Shown: piece after piece, positions 9,241 to 17,857 of the stretch
Layout: every line of letters begins with the position of its first letter
Position numbering within the stretch: the first letter of the stretch is position 1
Source: Streptomyces sp. NBC_01275
GTDB lineage: Bacteria > Actinomycetota > Actinomycetes > Streptomycetales > Streptomycetaceae
Assembly: GCF_026340655.1 (NCBI RefSeq)
Contig: NZ_JAPEOZ010000001.1
Span: 1,984,001 to 2,048,000 of the forward strand
Direction: 5' to 3'
DNA length: 64,000 bases
Position numbers and translations under genes: made by a program
Notes under the pieces: model-generated
Told to the model about the DNA's origin: nothing
The model's database searches: none
The model's input: the letters and a program-made list of their open reading frames with translations, nothing else

Positions 9241-10031
9241 TGTACCGCTTCCTGTTGTCCCGGCAGTGGGTGATCCTCACGCTGGTCGCCCTCGTCCTCA
9301 TCCCCACGATGATCAGGCTGGGCTTCTGGCAGATGCACCGCTACGAGGAGCGCACCGCCCGCAACCAGCTGGTCTCCGACGCGCTGCACGCCGAGCCGGT
9401 GCCCGTGGAGAAGCTGACCTCGCCCGGACACACCGTCACCACCGACCAGCGCTATCGCGGTGTGACCGCGACCGGCACGTACGACACGGCGCGGGAAGTC
9501 GTCGTGCGGCGGCGCGTCAACTCCGACGAGACGGTCGGCTTCCTCGTCCTCACCCCGTTCGTCCTGACGGACGGCACGGTGGTGCTGGTCAACCGGGGCT
9601 GGATCCCCGCGGACGCGCCGACCCAGACCTCGTTCCCCGAGATTCCCGCGCCGCCCAGCGGCAGGACCACCGTCACCGGGCGGCTGATGCCCGACGAGAC
9701 GACCGCGGCGAGCGGCATCAAGGACCTCAAGGGGCTGCCCGACCGACAGGTCATGCTGATCAACAGCGAGCAGGAGGCCCGGCGGCTCGGCGAGAAGGTC
9801 CTCGGCGGGTACGTCGCGCAGACGGCGCCCGAGCCGAAGGGCGGCACGCCGGAGCTGGTCGGCGCGCCCGGCAGCGAGGACGCCGCGCTGAACTACGCGT
9901 ACGCCATCCAGTGGTGGCTGTTCTCCGCGGGCGTCCCCGTCGGCTGGGCGGTCCAGGCCCGCCGCGAGGCCCGCGACCGGGCACAGGCGGCGGCCCAGCA
10001 GACGGAACAGGCCGAACCGGCGACGGTGTAG
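9240..10031 (+). CDS. SURF1 family cytochrome oxidase biogenesis protein
   Basis: A 263-residue membrane protein from GTG 9240, whose sequence begins with a basic stretch and a first TM helix (VILTLVALVLIPTMIRLGFWQ). Conserved SURF1 features follow: GFWQMHR after TM1, the YRGV/G.Y segment, LVNRGWIP in the central domain, and a second TM near the C-terminus preceded by LNYAYAIQWWLF. Topology is N-in, a large extracytoplasmic loop, then TM2. The family helps insert heme a into the aa3 cytochrome c oxidase subunit I. The tail is Ala/Gln-rich. It converges on ybdD; the 118 bp between (10032-10149) hold degenerate CCCTCGCCGG repeats and no gene. Confidence 0.9.
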   Translation: MYRFLLSRQWVILTLVALVLIPTMIRLGFWQMHRYEERTARNQLVSDALHAEPVPVEKLTSPGHTVTTDQRYRGVTATGTYDTAREVVVRRRVNSDETVGFLVLTPFVLTDGTVVLVNRGWIPADAPTQTSFPEIPAPPSGRTTVTGRLMPDETTAASGIKDLKGLPDRQVMLINSEQEARRLGEKVLGGYVAQTAPEPKGGTPELVGAPGSEDAALNYAYAIQWWLFSAGVPVGWAVQARREARDRAQAAAQQTEQAEPATV

Positions 10032-10149
10032 CGGACGCGCCTACGTCCGTCACACCCTCGCCGGCTCTCGTTCCGCCCTCGCCGGCCCTCGCCGGCCCAC
10101 GATCGCCGCCCGCAGCCCACTGCCTACGGCCCACCGCGCAGCCGGCGGT

Positions 10150-10341
10150 TCAGCAGCAGCGGCTCTGCGGGTGTTCCTCGCGGTGCAGGGCGCGCAGCAC
10201 CTGGTACTCCCGCCTGCTCGGGACCGGAGCGAGCGGGTGGTGGCGCCGGTGCCGCTCGCAGTAGCGGTCGTACTCCGTCTCCCCGGTCAGCTCCCGCAGA
10301 TACCAGTGCACGGCCCGCGCCCACCGCAGGGCGACCCTCAC
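10150..10341 (-). CDS. ybdD: YbdD/YjiX-type small partner of CstA
   Basis: A 63-residue protein starting at GTG 10341, which overlaps the cstA stop by 4 bp (GTGA), so it is translationally coupled. The sequence has the DUF466 pattern: a WYLRELTGETEYDRYCERH core followed by HPLAPVPSRREY, ending in SRCC. In enterobacteria the CstA/BtsT pyruvate importer works with this small partner (YbdD/YjiX), which is needed for transport. The terminal Cys-Cys is notable but its meaning is unknown. Confidence 0.85.
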   Translation of the reverse strand: MRVALRWARAVHWYLRELTGETEYDRYCERHRRHHPLAPVPSRREYQVLRALHREEHPQSRCC

Positions 10342-12503
10342 GTCCGGGGCTCCGCCAGGGCCCCCGCCAGGGACTCCGTCGGCCGCGCCGGCGCGTCGAT
10401 GCGGGACTCGACGTACGGCGCCTCGGTCGTCGGGAGGGGGACGGGGGATCGTACGGCCCGGACGCACACCACTGCCGCGTTCACGATGACCACGGCGACG
10501 AGCAGCAGGAAGACGGCGATGAGGACGCCGTCCACCGTGGAGTTGACGACCACCGTGTGCATGTCGGCCGGCGACTTGGCGGGCGGCAGGACCTGGCCGG
10601 CGTCGAGGGCGTCGGCGTAGCGCGTGCGCTGGGCGAAGAAGCCGACCCTGGGATCGTCGGAGAAGATCTTCTGCCAGCCGGCGGTGAAGGTGATCGCGAC
10701 CACCCAGGCCAGCGGGACGCCGGTGACCCAGGCCCAGCGCAGCCGGCCGGACTTGACGAGCACGGTCGTGCAGACGGTCAGGGCGATGGCGGCCAGCAGC
10801 TGGTTGGCGATGCCGAAGAGCGGGAAGAGCTGGTTGATTCCGCCCAGCGGGTCGGTGGCGCCGGAGTGCAGGAAGTAGCCCCAGGCGGCGACGACCAGGC
10901 CGCTGCAGAGCCAGATGCCGGGCTTCCAGTTGACCCGGCCCAGCGGCTTCCAGACGTTGCCGAGCATGTCCTGGAGCATGAAGCGGCCGACCCGGGTGCC
11001 CGCGTCCACGGTGGTCAGGATGAACAGCGCCTCGAACATGATGGCGAAGTGGTACCAGAAGGCCTTCATCGCGGTGCCGCCGAAGACCCCGGAGAAGATC
11101 TCCGACATGCCGACGGCGAGGGTCGGCGCGCCGCCGGAGCGGGCGATCAGGGTCTGCTCCTCGACCGCCTTGGCGGCCTGGGTGAGCTGGTCGGGGGTGA
11201 TGGTGAAGCCGAGGCCCGCGACCGCGTGGGACGCCGACTCGGCCGTCGCGCCCAGCAGTCCCGCGGGCGCGTTCATCGCGTAGTACAGGCCCGGTTCCAG
11301 GGTCGCCGCGGCGATCAACGCCATGATCGCGACGAAGGACTCCATCAGCATCGCGCCGTAGCCGATCAGCCGGACCTGGGACTCCTTCTGGATCAGCTTG
11401 GGGGTGGTCCCGGAGGCGACGAGCGCGTGGAAGCCGGACAGCGCGCCGCACGCGATGGTGATGAACAGGAAGGGGAAGAGGGAGCCCGCGAAGACCGGGC
11501 CGGCGCCCGAGGTGGCGAAGTCGCTCACCGCGTCCGCCCTGAGCACGGGCGCGGCCACGACGACGCCGACCGCGAGCAGCGCGATCGTGCCGATCTTCAT
11601 GAAGGTGGAGAGGTAGTCGCGCGGGGCGAGGAGCATCCACACGGGCAGGACGGAGGCGACGAAGCCGTAGCCGATCAGGCAGAAGACGAGGGTCGTCGGG
11701 CTCAGGGTGAAGGCGTCGGCCAGCGAGGAGTTCTGCACCCAGCCGCCGCCGACGATCGCCAGCAGAAGCAGCGCGACGCCGATGAAGCTGGTCTCGACGA
11801 CCCGGCCCGGGCGGATGCGGTGCAGCCAGAAGCCCATGAACAGGGCGATGGGCACGGTCATCGCCACGGAGAAGGTGCCCCACGGCGAGTGGGCGAGCGC
11901 GTTGACGACGACCAGCGCCAGCACGCCCAGCAGGATGATCATGATGGCGAAGACGGCGATCAGGGCGGCGGCCCCGCCCGCGCGGCCGATCTCGTCGCGG
12001 GCCATCTGCCCGAGCGACTTGCCGTCCCGGCGCATCGACAGGAACAGCACGACCATGTCCTGCACGGCCCCCGCGAAGATCACCCCGGCGACGATCCACA
12101 GGGTGCCGGGCAGATAGCCCATCTGGGCCGCGAGCACCGGTCCCACCAGCGGTCCCGCGCCGGCGATCGCGGCGAAGTGGTGGCCGAGCAGGACCCGGCG
12201 GTCGGTGGGCTGGAAGTCGACGCCGTCCTCCAGCCGTTCGGCGGGGGTGGCCCGGCGGTCGTCCGGCTTCAGCACGCGGCGGGCGATGAAGCGGGAGTAG
12301 AAGCGGAAGGCGATGGCGTACGACCCGAGGGCCGCGACGACCAGCCAGACCGCCGAGATCTTCTCGCCCCGTGCGAGGGCGAGGACGCCCCAGGCGACGG
12401 CGCCGAGCAGGGCGACGACGCTCCACAGCAGGACGGACCTTGGTGATATACGCGACTTTTCCGGCACCGGCAGGCCGGTTTCGGGCAGGGTGGACGTAGG
12501 CAT
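10338..12503 (-). CDS. cstA: Carbon-starvation protein CstA, pyruvate/proton symporter
   Basis: A 721-residue polytopic membrane protein with about 16-18 hydrophobic segments. Diagnostic CstA blocks include FHALVASGTTPKLI, GHHFAAIAGAGPLVGP and the conserved GAVQDMVVLF region. Its size agrees with CstA/BtsT proteins, which import pyruvate under carbon limitation. The gene is read leftward with ybdD directly downstream, and diverges from an MctP-like monocarboxylate symporter at 12778. The divergent region carries four 9-bp iterons, so both organic-acid transporters may share control. Confidence 0.92.
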   Translation of the reverse strand: MPTSTLPETGLPVPEKSRISPRSVLLWSVVALLGAVAWGVLALARGEKISAVWLVVAALGSYAIAFRFYSRFIARRVLKPDDRRATPAERLEDGVDFQPTDRRVLLGHHFAAIAGAGPLVGPVLAAQMGYLPGTLWIVAGVIFAGAVQDMVVLFLSMRRDGKSLGQMARDEIGRAGGAAALIAVFAIMIILLGVLALVVVNALAHSPWGTFSVAMTVPIALFMGFWLHRIRPGRVVETSFIGVALLLLAIVGGGWVQNSSLADAFTLSPTTLVFCLIGYGFVASVLPVWMLLAPRDYLSTFMKIGTIALLAVGVVVAAPVLRADAVSDFATSGAGPVFAGSLFPFLFITIACGALSGFHALVASGTTPKLIQKESQVRLIGYGAMLMESFVAIMALIAAATLEPGLYYAMNAPAGLLGATAESASHAVAGLGFTITPDQLTQAAKAVEEQTLIARSGGAPTLAVGMSEIFSGVFGGTAMKAFWYHFAIMFEALFILTTVDAGTRVGRFMLQDMLGNVWKPLGRVNWKPGIWLCSGLVVAAWGYFLHSGATDPLGGINQLFPLFGIANQLLAAIALTVCTTVLVKSGRLRWAWVTGVPLAWVVAITFTAGWQKIFSDDPRVGFFAQRTRYADALDAGQVLPPAKSPADMHTVVVNSTVDGVLIAVFLLLVAVVIVNAAVVCVRAVRSPVPLPTTEAPYVESRIDAPARPTESLAGALAEPRT

Positions 12504-12571
12504 GGCGGCTCCTCGCCTGGGCGGTGCGGTTCACCTCGGGACCCGAGGTGCGCGGAGAGATACAGCAGAGG

Positions 12572-12607
12572 GTGCGGAGGTTGCAGAGGTTGCAGTTGTC
12601 GCAGAGG
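12572..12607. repeat. Four tandem 9-bp iterons upstream of cstA
   Basis: Consecutive 9-mers GTGCGGAGG, TTGCAGAGG, TTGCAGTTG and TCGCAGAGG fit a TTGCAGAGG consensus and run without gaps from 12572 to 12607, about 70 bp upstream of the cstA start in the cstA/mctP divergent region (12504-12777). The rest of that region has no gene I can support. A regulator-binding array is plausible. I do not recognise the motif as a known operator. Confidence 0.55.
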
Positions 12608-12777
12608 TCAGCTGCGGGCGGCTCTCCCGCTAGCTGTCGGTCTGTGCAAGAGTTGCCCACCCTCCGGAAGTGGTTGACAGCGAATTTCCAGAGGATTTCC
12701 GCCTGATTCACGTCAACCGAAACCGCCGTCCGCGCAACTGACCGGTGAGGGGACAGGCACACCAAGGACGGTGACCC

Positions 12778-14334
12778 ATGGCCGACGGCGCCATGACCAC
12801 GACGTTCCTCGCCGTGATCGGCGGGGCGTCGCTGCTCGCCGTGACCGCGCGCCGGCTGCGCCCCAGCGACCGGCTGCCCTCCCTGGAGGGCTGGGCGCTG
12901 GCCGACCGCTCCCTCGGCCCCGTCTGGACCTGGCTGCTGCTCGGCGGCACGATCTTCACCGCGTACACCTTCACGGCCGTCCCGGGACTGGCGTACGGCA
13001 ACGGCGCGCCCGCGTTCTTCGCGGTGCCGTACACGGTGATCGTCTGCCCGCTCGCCTTCGTGCTGCTGAGCCGGCTGTGGAGCGTGGCCCGCAGGAACGG
13101 CTATGTCACCGCCGCCGACTTCGTGCGCGGGCGGTACGGGTCGCCGCCGCTGGCGCTGGTGGTGGCGCTGACCGGGATCCTCGCGACGATGCCGTATCTG
13201 GCGCTGCAACTGCTCGGGATACGGGCGGTGCTGACCGCCGGGGGCGTGTATCCGCGGGGCGCGGTCGGTGACCTGGTGATGGTGGCCCTGTTCGCGGGGC
13301 TCGCGGTGGCCACCTACCGGCACGGGCTGCGGGCGCCCGCGGTCATCTCGGCGCTGAAGGCGGTGGCGGTGTTCGTGTCGCTCACCGCCGTGTGCTGGCT
13401 GGTGCTCGAGCGGCTCGGCGGGCCCGGGGCCGTGTTCGACGGCGCGGCCCGGCGGCTGGGCGGCGCCGACGTGGCCCACTCCCCGCTGTTCCTCTCCCCC
13501 GCGCAGCAGCCCGCCTACGCCACGCTCGCGCTGGGCTCCGCGCTGGCGCTGCTGATGTACCCGCACGTCCTGACCGCCGGGTTCGCCGCCGACGGGCCGC
13601 GCACCCTGCGCAAGGTCTCCGCGGCGCTGCCCGCCTGGACCGGACTGCTGGCCCTCTTCGGGTTCCTCGGCGTCGCCGCCCTCGCGGCGGGCGTACGCGC
13701 TCCGAAGGGGGGCGCCGAGGCAGCCGTGCCGATGCTGGTCGACCGGCTGATGCCGGGCCCGCTGGCCGGGCTGGTGTTCGCCGCGATCACCGTGGGAGCC
13801 CTGGTCCCGGCCGCCGTGATGTCGATCGCGGCCGCCACCAGCTTCGTACGGAACGTGTACGTCGAGTACGTCCATCCGACGGCCACGCCCAAACGGCAGG
13901 TGCGCATCGCCAAGGCCGTGTCGCTGACCGCGAAAGGGGGAGCGGTGGCGTTCGTGTTCGGGCTGCGCGACCAGGACGCCGTCAACCTCCAGCTGCTGGG
14001 CGGGGTGTGGATCCTGCAGATCTTCCCGGCGGTGGCCGTCGGGCTGTTCACCGGGCGGCTGCATCCGCGCGCGCTGCTCGCCGGCTGGGCGGCCGGGATG
14101 GCGGCCGGCACCTTCCTCGTCGTACGCGAGGGCTTCTCGTCCATCGTGGCCCTGGGATTCGGCCCGCTGGAGATCTACGCCGGGATCGCGGCCCTGCTGC
14201 TCAACCTGACGGTCGCGGTGGCCGGCACCGCGGTCCTGGAACGCCTCCGTGTCCCGCGCGGCGCCGACACGACCGACCTGCCGTCCCGCCTGACCCTCAG
14301 GCGGCGCCCCGAGACGGGAGCGAACCACCCGTGA
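12778..14334 (+). CDS. MctP-like monocarboxylate uptake permease (sodium:solute symporter family)
   Basis: A 518-residue protein of the SSS family with about 13 TM segments, starting at ATG 12778 after AAGGACGG. Matches to MctP-type permeases include the GGTIFTAYTF segment in TM2, the ALQLLGIRAV segment, and GVWILQIFPAVAVGLFTGR near the C-terminus. MctP homologues carry lactate, pyruvate, propionate and related acids. The usual small DUF3311 partner is not visible immediately upstream. The stop overlaps the next GTG start by 4 bp, linking it to the ECF sigma gene. It diverges from the pyruvate importer cstA. Confidence 0.85.
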   Translation: MADGAMTTTFLAVIGGASLLAVTARRLRPSDRLPSLEGWALADRSLGPVWTWLLLGGTIFTAYTFTAVPGLAYGNGAPAFFAVPYTVIVCPLAFVLLSRLWSVARRNGYVTAADFVRGRYGSPPLALVVALTGILATMPYLALQLLGIRAVLTAGGVYPRGAVGDLVMVALFAGLAVATYRHGLRAPAVISALKAVAVFVSLTAVCWLVLERLGGPGAVFDGAARRLGGADVAHSPLFLSPAQQPAYATLALGSALALLMYPHVLTAGFAADGPRTLRKVSAALPAWTGLLALFGFLGVAALAAGVRAPKGGAEAAVPMLVDRLMPGPLAGLVFAAITVGALVPAAVMSIAAATSFVRNVYVEYVHPTATPKRQVRIAKAVSLTAKGGAVAFVFGLRDQDAVNLQLLGGVWILQIFPAVAVGLFTGRLHPRALLAGWAAGMAAGTFLVVREGFSSIVALGFGPLEIYAGIAALLLNLTVAVAGTAVLERLRVPRGADTTDLPSRLTLRRRPETGANHP

Positions 14335-14906
14335 GACGCAGACACCCGATCCCCCTGCAGCGGCCCCACGTCGAGCCGCTCACCCCCGTGGCGAGCGACC
14401 CGGCCGAGCTGGAGCGCGAGGCCGGTCTCGCCCGGCTCTTCGAGCTGCACTACGCCTCGATGCTGCGGCTCGCCGTGCTCCTGGGCGCCGACGACCCGGA
14501 GAACGTGGTCGCCGAGGCCTACTACCAGATCTACCGCAAGTGGCGGCGGCTGCGGGACGTCGAGGCGGCCGAGGCCTACCTGCGCTCCACCGTCTGCAAT
14601 CTGACCCGGATGCGGATACGTCACCTCCAGGTCGCCCGCCGGCACGTGGAGAGCCCGCCGGAGCTGCCCGACGACACCGTGGCCTCCGCGGAGAGCACCG
14701 CCCTGCTCCACGACGACCAGCGCGTACTGATCGACGCCCTCCAGCAGCTGCCGGCCCGCCAGCGCGAGGCGCTCGTGCTGCGGCACTGGCTCGGGCTGAA
14801 GGAGAGCGAGATCGCCGCCGCGATGGGCATCTCCTGCGGGTCCGTCAAGACGCACACCTCACGCGGCCTGGCCGCGCTCACCCAGGCGATGGAGGCCCGG
14901 CGATGA
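14331..14906 (+). CDS. ECF-type RNA polymerase sigma factor
   Basis: 191 residues from GTG 14331, overlapping the symporter stop. Region 2 is visible around residues 25-90 (ARLFELHYASMLRLAVLL, then YYQIYRKWRRLRDVEAAEAY), and region 4 around 135-190 (LPARQREALVLRHWLGLKE and the helix-turn-helix IAAAMGISCGSVKTHTSRG). It has no region 3 and belongs with ECF or SigE-like factors. The next gene, overlapping by 4 bp, encodes a single-pass membrane protein that may be its anti-sigma partner. The promoter it recognises cannot be told from the sequence. Confidence 0.88.
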   Translation: MRRRHPIPLQRPHVEPLTPVASDPAELEREAGLARLFELHYASMLRLAVLLGADDPENVVAEAYYQIYRKWRRLRDVEAAEAYLRSTVCNLTRMRIRHLQVARRHVESPPELPDDTVASAESTALLHDDQRVLIDALQQLPARQREALVLRHWLGLKESEIAAAMGISCGSVKTHTSRGLAALTQAMEARR

Positions 14907-15187
14907 ACGACACGGACCGGACCGAGCGGGAGCTGCGCGAGGCCCTTCAGGCACTGGCCGGCGGGGTGCGCCCGGCCCCGGACGCCTATCGCACGGCGCG
15001 CGGCGCATGGCTGCGGCGCGAACGCCGGCGCCGGCTGGTGCTCGCCGTGCTGATCGCCGTCGTCTTCGCCCTCGCCACACTGATCGGCCTATGGGTGCTC
15101 AACCAGGCCCCGGCGCACCCCGGGGTGATCTTCTCGGGATCCGGCGGCGGTGCGAGCGCCGCGTCACTCCCCCGGCCGCACCCCTGA
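14903..15187 (+). CDS. Single-pass membrane protein, possible anti-sigma partner
   Basis: 94 residues from ATG 14903, overlapping the sigma gene stop (ATGA). A cytoplasmic N-terminal ~45 residues with many Glu/Arg is followed by an Arg-rich boundary (RRERRRR) and one TM helix (LVLAVLIAVVFALATLIGLW), then a short external Ser/Gly-rich tail. There is no visible ZAS zinc motif (HxxxCxxC), so an anti-sigma role rests on position and topology only. Confidence 0.7.
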   Translation: MNDTDRTERELREALQALAGGVRPAPDAYRTARGAWLRRERRRRLVLAVLIAVVFALATLIGLWVLNQAPAHPGVIFSGSGGGASAASLPRPHP

Positions 15188-15221
15188 TTGCACCCGGGTT
15201 CCGCCGGGAACCCGGAATCCC

Positions 15222-17009
15222 GTGCACCCCCGTATCGAGGACTACGCCCTCATCGGCGACGAACAGACCGCCGCCCTGGTCGGCATGGACGGTTCCGTCG
15301 ACTGGCTCTGCCTGCCCCGGTTCGACTCCGGGGCCTGCTTCGGCCGCCTCCTCGGCGACGAGGAGAACGGCCACTGGCGCATCGCCCCCAAGGGCGCGAA
15401 GGGCCACTGCACCCGCCGCGCCTACCGCCCCGACACCCTGGTCCTGGACACCGAGTGGGAGACCGACGAGGGCGCGATCCGCGTCACCGACCTGATGCCG
15501 CAGCGCGAACAGGCCCCCGACGTCGTCCGCGTCGTCGAGGGCCTGCGCGGCCGGGTCACCGTCCGCAGCACGCTGCGGCTGCGCTTCGACTACGGCTCGA
15601 TCGTCCCGTGGATGCGCCGGGTCGACGGCCATCGGGTGGCGGTCGCGGGACCGGACTCGACCTGGCTGCGCAGCGAGCCGCCCGTGCACACCTGGGGCGA
15701 GGACTTCTCCACGCTCTCGGAGTTCACCGTCGGCCCCGGCGAGAAGGTCGCGTTCGTCCTGACCTGGCACCCCTCGCACCATCCCCGCCCACCGCTGTGC
15801 GACCCCTTCGAGGCGGTGGAGACCAGCGTCGCCGACTGGCGGGCATGGGCGGCCCGTTGCCGCTACCAGGGGCCGCACCGGGAGGCCGTGATGCGCTCCC
15901 TGATCACCCTCAAGGCCCTCACCTACGCCCCCACCGGCGGCATCGTCGCCGCCGCCACCACCTCGCTGCCCGAGGAGCTGGGCGGGGTGCGCAACTGGGA
16001 CTACCGCTTCTGCTGGCTGCGCGACTCCACGCTCACCCTGAACGCCCTGCTGGCCGTCGGCTACCTGGAGGAGGCCGAGGCGTGGCGCGACTGGCTGCTG
16101 CGCGCGGTGGCGGGCGACCCGGCGGAACTCCAGATCATGTACGGCCTCGCGGGTGAGCGGCGCCTGCCGGAGTACGAGGTGCCGTGGCTGGCGGGGTTCG
16201 CCGGCTCGGCGCCGGTACGGATCGGCAACGGCGCCGTGAAGCAGCGTCAGCTCGACGTCTACGGCGAGGTCCTGGACTCGCTGTCGCTGGCCCGGCGGTC
16301 CGGGCTGCCGAGCAAGCCGCACATGTGGTCGCTGCAGGCGCTGCTGCTGAAGTTCCTGCGCACGGAGTGGCACAAGCCGGACGAGGGGCTGTGGGAGGTG
16401 CGCGGCGGGCAACGGCACTTCGTGCACTCCAAGGTGATGGTGTGGGTGGCCGCCGACCGCGCCGTACGCGGCATGGAGGACGACCCGGGCCTGCACGGCG
16501 ACCTGGCGGGCTGGCGCGCCCTGCGCGACGAGGTGCACGCCGAGGTCTGCGAGAAGGGCTACGACCCCGTACGCAACACCTTCACCCAGTACTACGGCTC
16601 CGCCGAACTGGACGCGGCGCTGCTGCTCATCCCGCGCGTCGGCTTCCTGCCGCCGGACGACCCCCGGGTCGTCGGCACCGTGGACGCGGTGCGCGAGGAG
16701 CTCGGCCACAGCGGTCTGGTGCGCCGCTACAGCACCGAGGGCGAGGTCGTCGACGGTCTGCCGGGCGACGAGGGCGCCTTCCTGGCCTGCTCGTTCTGGC
16801 TCGCGGACGCGCTGCACATGACGGGCCGGACGCAGGAGGCCCGCGAGCTCTTCGAACGGCTGGTGGACCTGGCCAACGACGTGGGACTGCTGGCGGAGGA
16901 GTACGACCCGGTGGCCGGCCGACAGCTCGGCAACTTCCCGCAGGCCTTCAGCCACATCGGCCTGGTGAACACCGCCCTCGCCCTGTTCGACGGCCCGCGG
17001 GCACGGTAG
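15222..17009 (+). CDS. Glycoside hydrolase family 15 protein (glucoamylase/trehalase-like)
   Basis: 595 residues from GTG 15222, where the conserved N-terminus PRIEDYALIGDEQTAALVG begins. The GH15 block RNWDYRFCWLRDSTLTL and the later GCF..RLL-type start of the N-terminal beta-sandwich are present. The C-terminal (alpha/alpha)6 region carries the EGEVVDGLPGDEGAFLACSF segment, with the acidic residue expected at the active site. There is no signal peptide, so it is cytoplasmic. Actinobacterial proteins of this type include trehalases and glucan-active enzymes. The substrate is not decided by sequence. Confidence 0.88.
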   Translation: MHPRIEDYALIGDEQTAALVGMDGSVDWLCLPRFDSGACFGRLLGDEENGHWRIAPKGAKGHCTRRAYRPDTLVLDTEWETDEGAIRVTDLMPQREQAPDVVRVVEGLRGRVTVRSTLRLRFDYGSIVPWMRRVDGHRVAVAGPDSTWLRSEPPVHTWGEDFSTLSEFTVGPGEKVAFVLTWHPSHHPRPPLCDPFEAVETSVADWRAWAARCRYQGPHREAVMRSLITLKALTYAPTGGIVAAATTSLPEELGGVRNWDYRFCWLRDSTLTLNALLAVGYLEEAEAWRDWLLRAVAGDPAELQIMYGLAGERRLPEYEVPWLAGFAGSAPVRIGNGAVKQRQLDVYGEVLDSLSLARRSGLPSKPHMWSLQALLLKFLRTEWHKPDEGLWEVRGGQRHFVHSKVMVWVAADRAVRGMEDDPGLHGDLAGWRALRDEVHAEVCEKGYDPVRNTFTQYYGSAELDAALLLIPRVGFLPPDDPRVVGTVDAVREELGHSGLVRRYSTEGEVVDGLPGDEGAFLACSFWLADALHMTGRTQEARELFERLVDLANDVGLLAEEYDPVAGRQLGNFPQAFSHIGLVNTALALFDGPRAR

Positions 17010-17024
17010 GGGAGGATAGGAGCC

Positions 17025-17780
17025 ATGGATCTTGGACTGAAGGACCGGGTGTACGTCGTCACCGGAGCCACCCGCGGTCTCGGCAACGCGGCCGCGCGCG
17101 AGCTCGTTGCGGACGGCGCGAAGGTGGTCGTGACCGGGCGGGACGACAAGCGCGTCGCCGACGCGGCGGCCGAGCTGGGGCCCGACGCGCTCGGGGTCGC
17201 CGTGGACAACGCCGACCCGGAGGCGGCGGCCCGGCTGATCGCGGCCGCGCGAGAGGCCTTCGGCGGGTTCGACGGCGTGCTGGTGAGCGTGGGCGGGCCG
17301 CCGCCCGGGTTCGTCGCGGACAACACGGACGAGCAGTGGCAGACGGCGTTCGAGTCGGTGTTCCTCGGCGCGGTGCGGCTCGCGCGGGCGGCCGCCGCCG
17401 AGCTGGAGGCCGGCGGGGTCATCGGGTTCGTCCTGTCGGGGTCGGTGCACGAGCCGATTCCGGGGCTGACCATCTCCAACGGGCTGCGGCCGGGGCTCGC
17501 CGGATTCGCGAAGTCCCTCTCCGACGAGCTGGGCCCGCGCGGGATCCGCGTCGTGGGGCTGCTGCCGGCCCGGATCGACACGGACCGCGTGCGCGAGCTG
17601 GACGCGCTGTCGGCCGACCCCGAGGCCACCCGGACCGCGAACGAGTCCCGGATCCCGCTGCGCCGGTACGGGACCCCGGAGGAGTTCGGACGGGTCGCCG
17701 CGTTCCTGCTGTCTCCGGCCGCCTCCTATCTGACGGGGACCATGGTGCCGGTCGACGGCGGGATGCGGCACGGGTTCTGA
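17025..17780 (+). CDS. Atypical short-chain dehydrogenase/reductase lacking the YxxxK motif
   Basis: 251 residues with a classical Rossmann TGATRGLGNAA glycine motif at residues 13-23 and a D-N-AD acidic region. The active-site stretch reads SGSVHEPIPGLTISNGLRPG: the catalytic Ser is kept, but the usual Tyr-xxx-Lys is replaced by Asn-xxx-Arg. This SN..R variant is common in a side branch of SDR proteins and suggests altered or lost classical chemistry. It starts 15 nt after the GH15 gene behind AGGAGCC. Its last codons lie inside a 25-bp tandem duplication. Confidence 0.82.
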   Translation: MDLGLKDRVYVVTGATRGLGNAAARELVADGAKVVVTGRDDKRVADAAAELGPDALGVAVDNADPEAAARLIAAAREAFGGFDGVLVSVGGPPPGFVADNTDEQWQTAFESVFLGAVRLARAAAAELEAGGVIGFVLSGSVHEPIPGLTISNGLRPGLAGFAKSLSDELGPRGIRVVGLLPARIDTDRVRELDALSADPEATRTANESRIPLRRYGTPEEFGRVAAFLLSPAASYLTGTMVPVDGGMRHGF

Positions 17781-17803
17781 CGGCGGGATGCGGCACAGGT
17801 TCC
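17754..17803. repeat. 25-bp tandem duplication across the SDR stop codon
   Basis: 17754-17778 and 17779-17803 are adjacent copies of a 25-mer beginning GACGGCGGGATGCGGCAC, with two mismatches near the 3' end. The first copy encodes the last residues of the SDR protein, and the second begins inside its TGA. A recent slippage duplication is the simplest reading. Confidence 0.8.
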
Positions 17804-17846
17804 AGTACTCCGGTCGCCGTGGAGGACCGGAGGACCGGAGTATTGG
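17802..17846. terminator. Bidirectional hairpin between convergent SDR and amaP genes
   Basis: Arms CCAGTACTCCGGTC (17802-17815) and GACCGGAGTATTGG (17833-17846) form a 14-bp stem with one G-U type pair and a 17-nt loop. It lies between the rightward SDR gene and the leftward amaP gene and has no U-tract, as is usual in Streptomyces. Confidence 0.65.
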
Positions 17847-17857
17847 AGTACCAGGGG

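Noticed and set aside
12674..12702. TTGACA at 12674 as a -35 box for the symporter gene
   Set aside because: No acceptable -10 hexamer lies at 16-19 bp spacing.
10150..14328. A 1392-codon open frame on the - strand crossing cstA and the symporter
   Set aside because: Low-complexity sequence except its last 63 codons, which are ybdD with its own GTG start.
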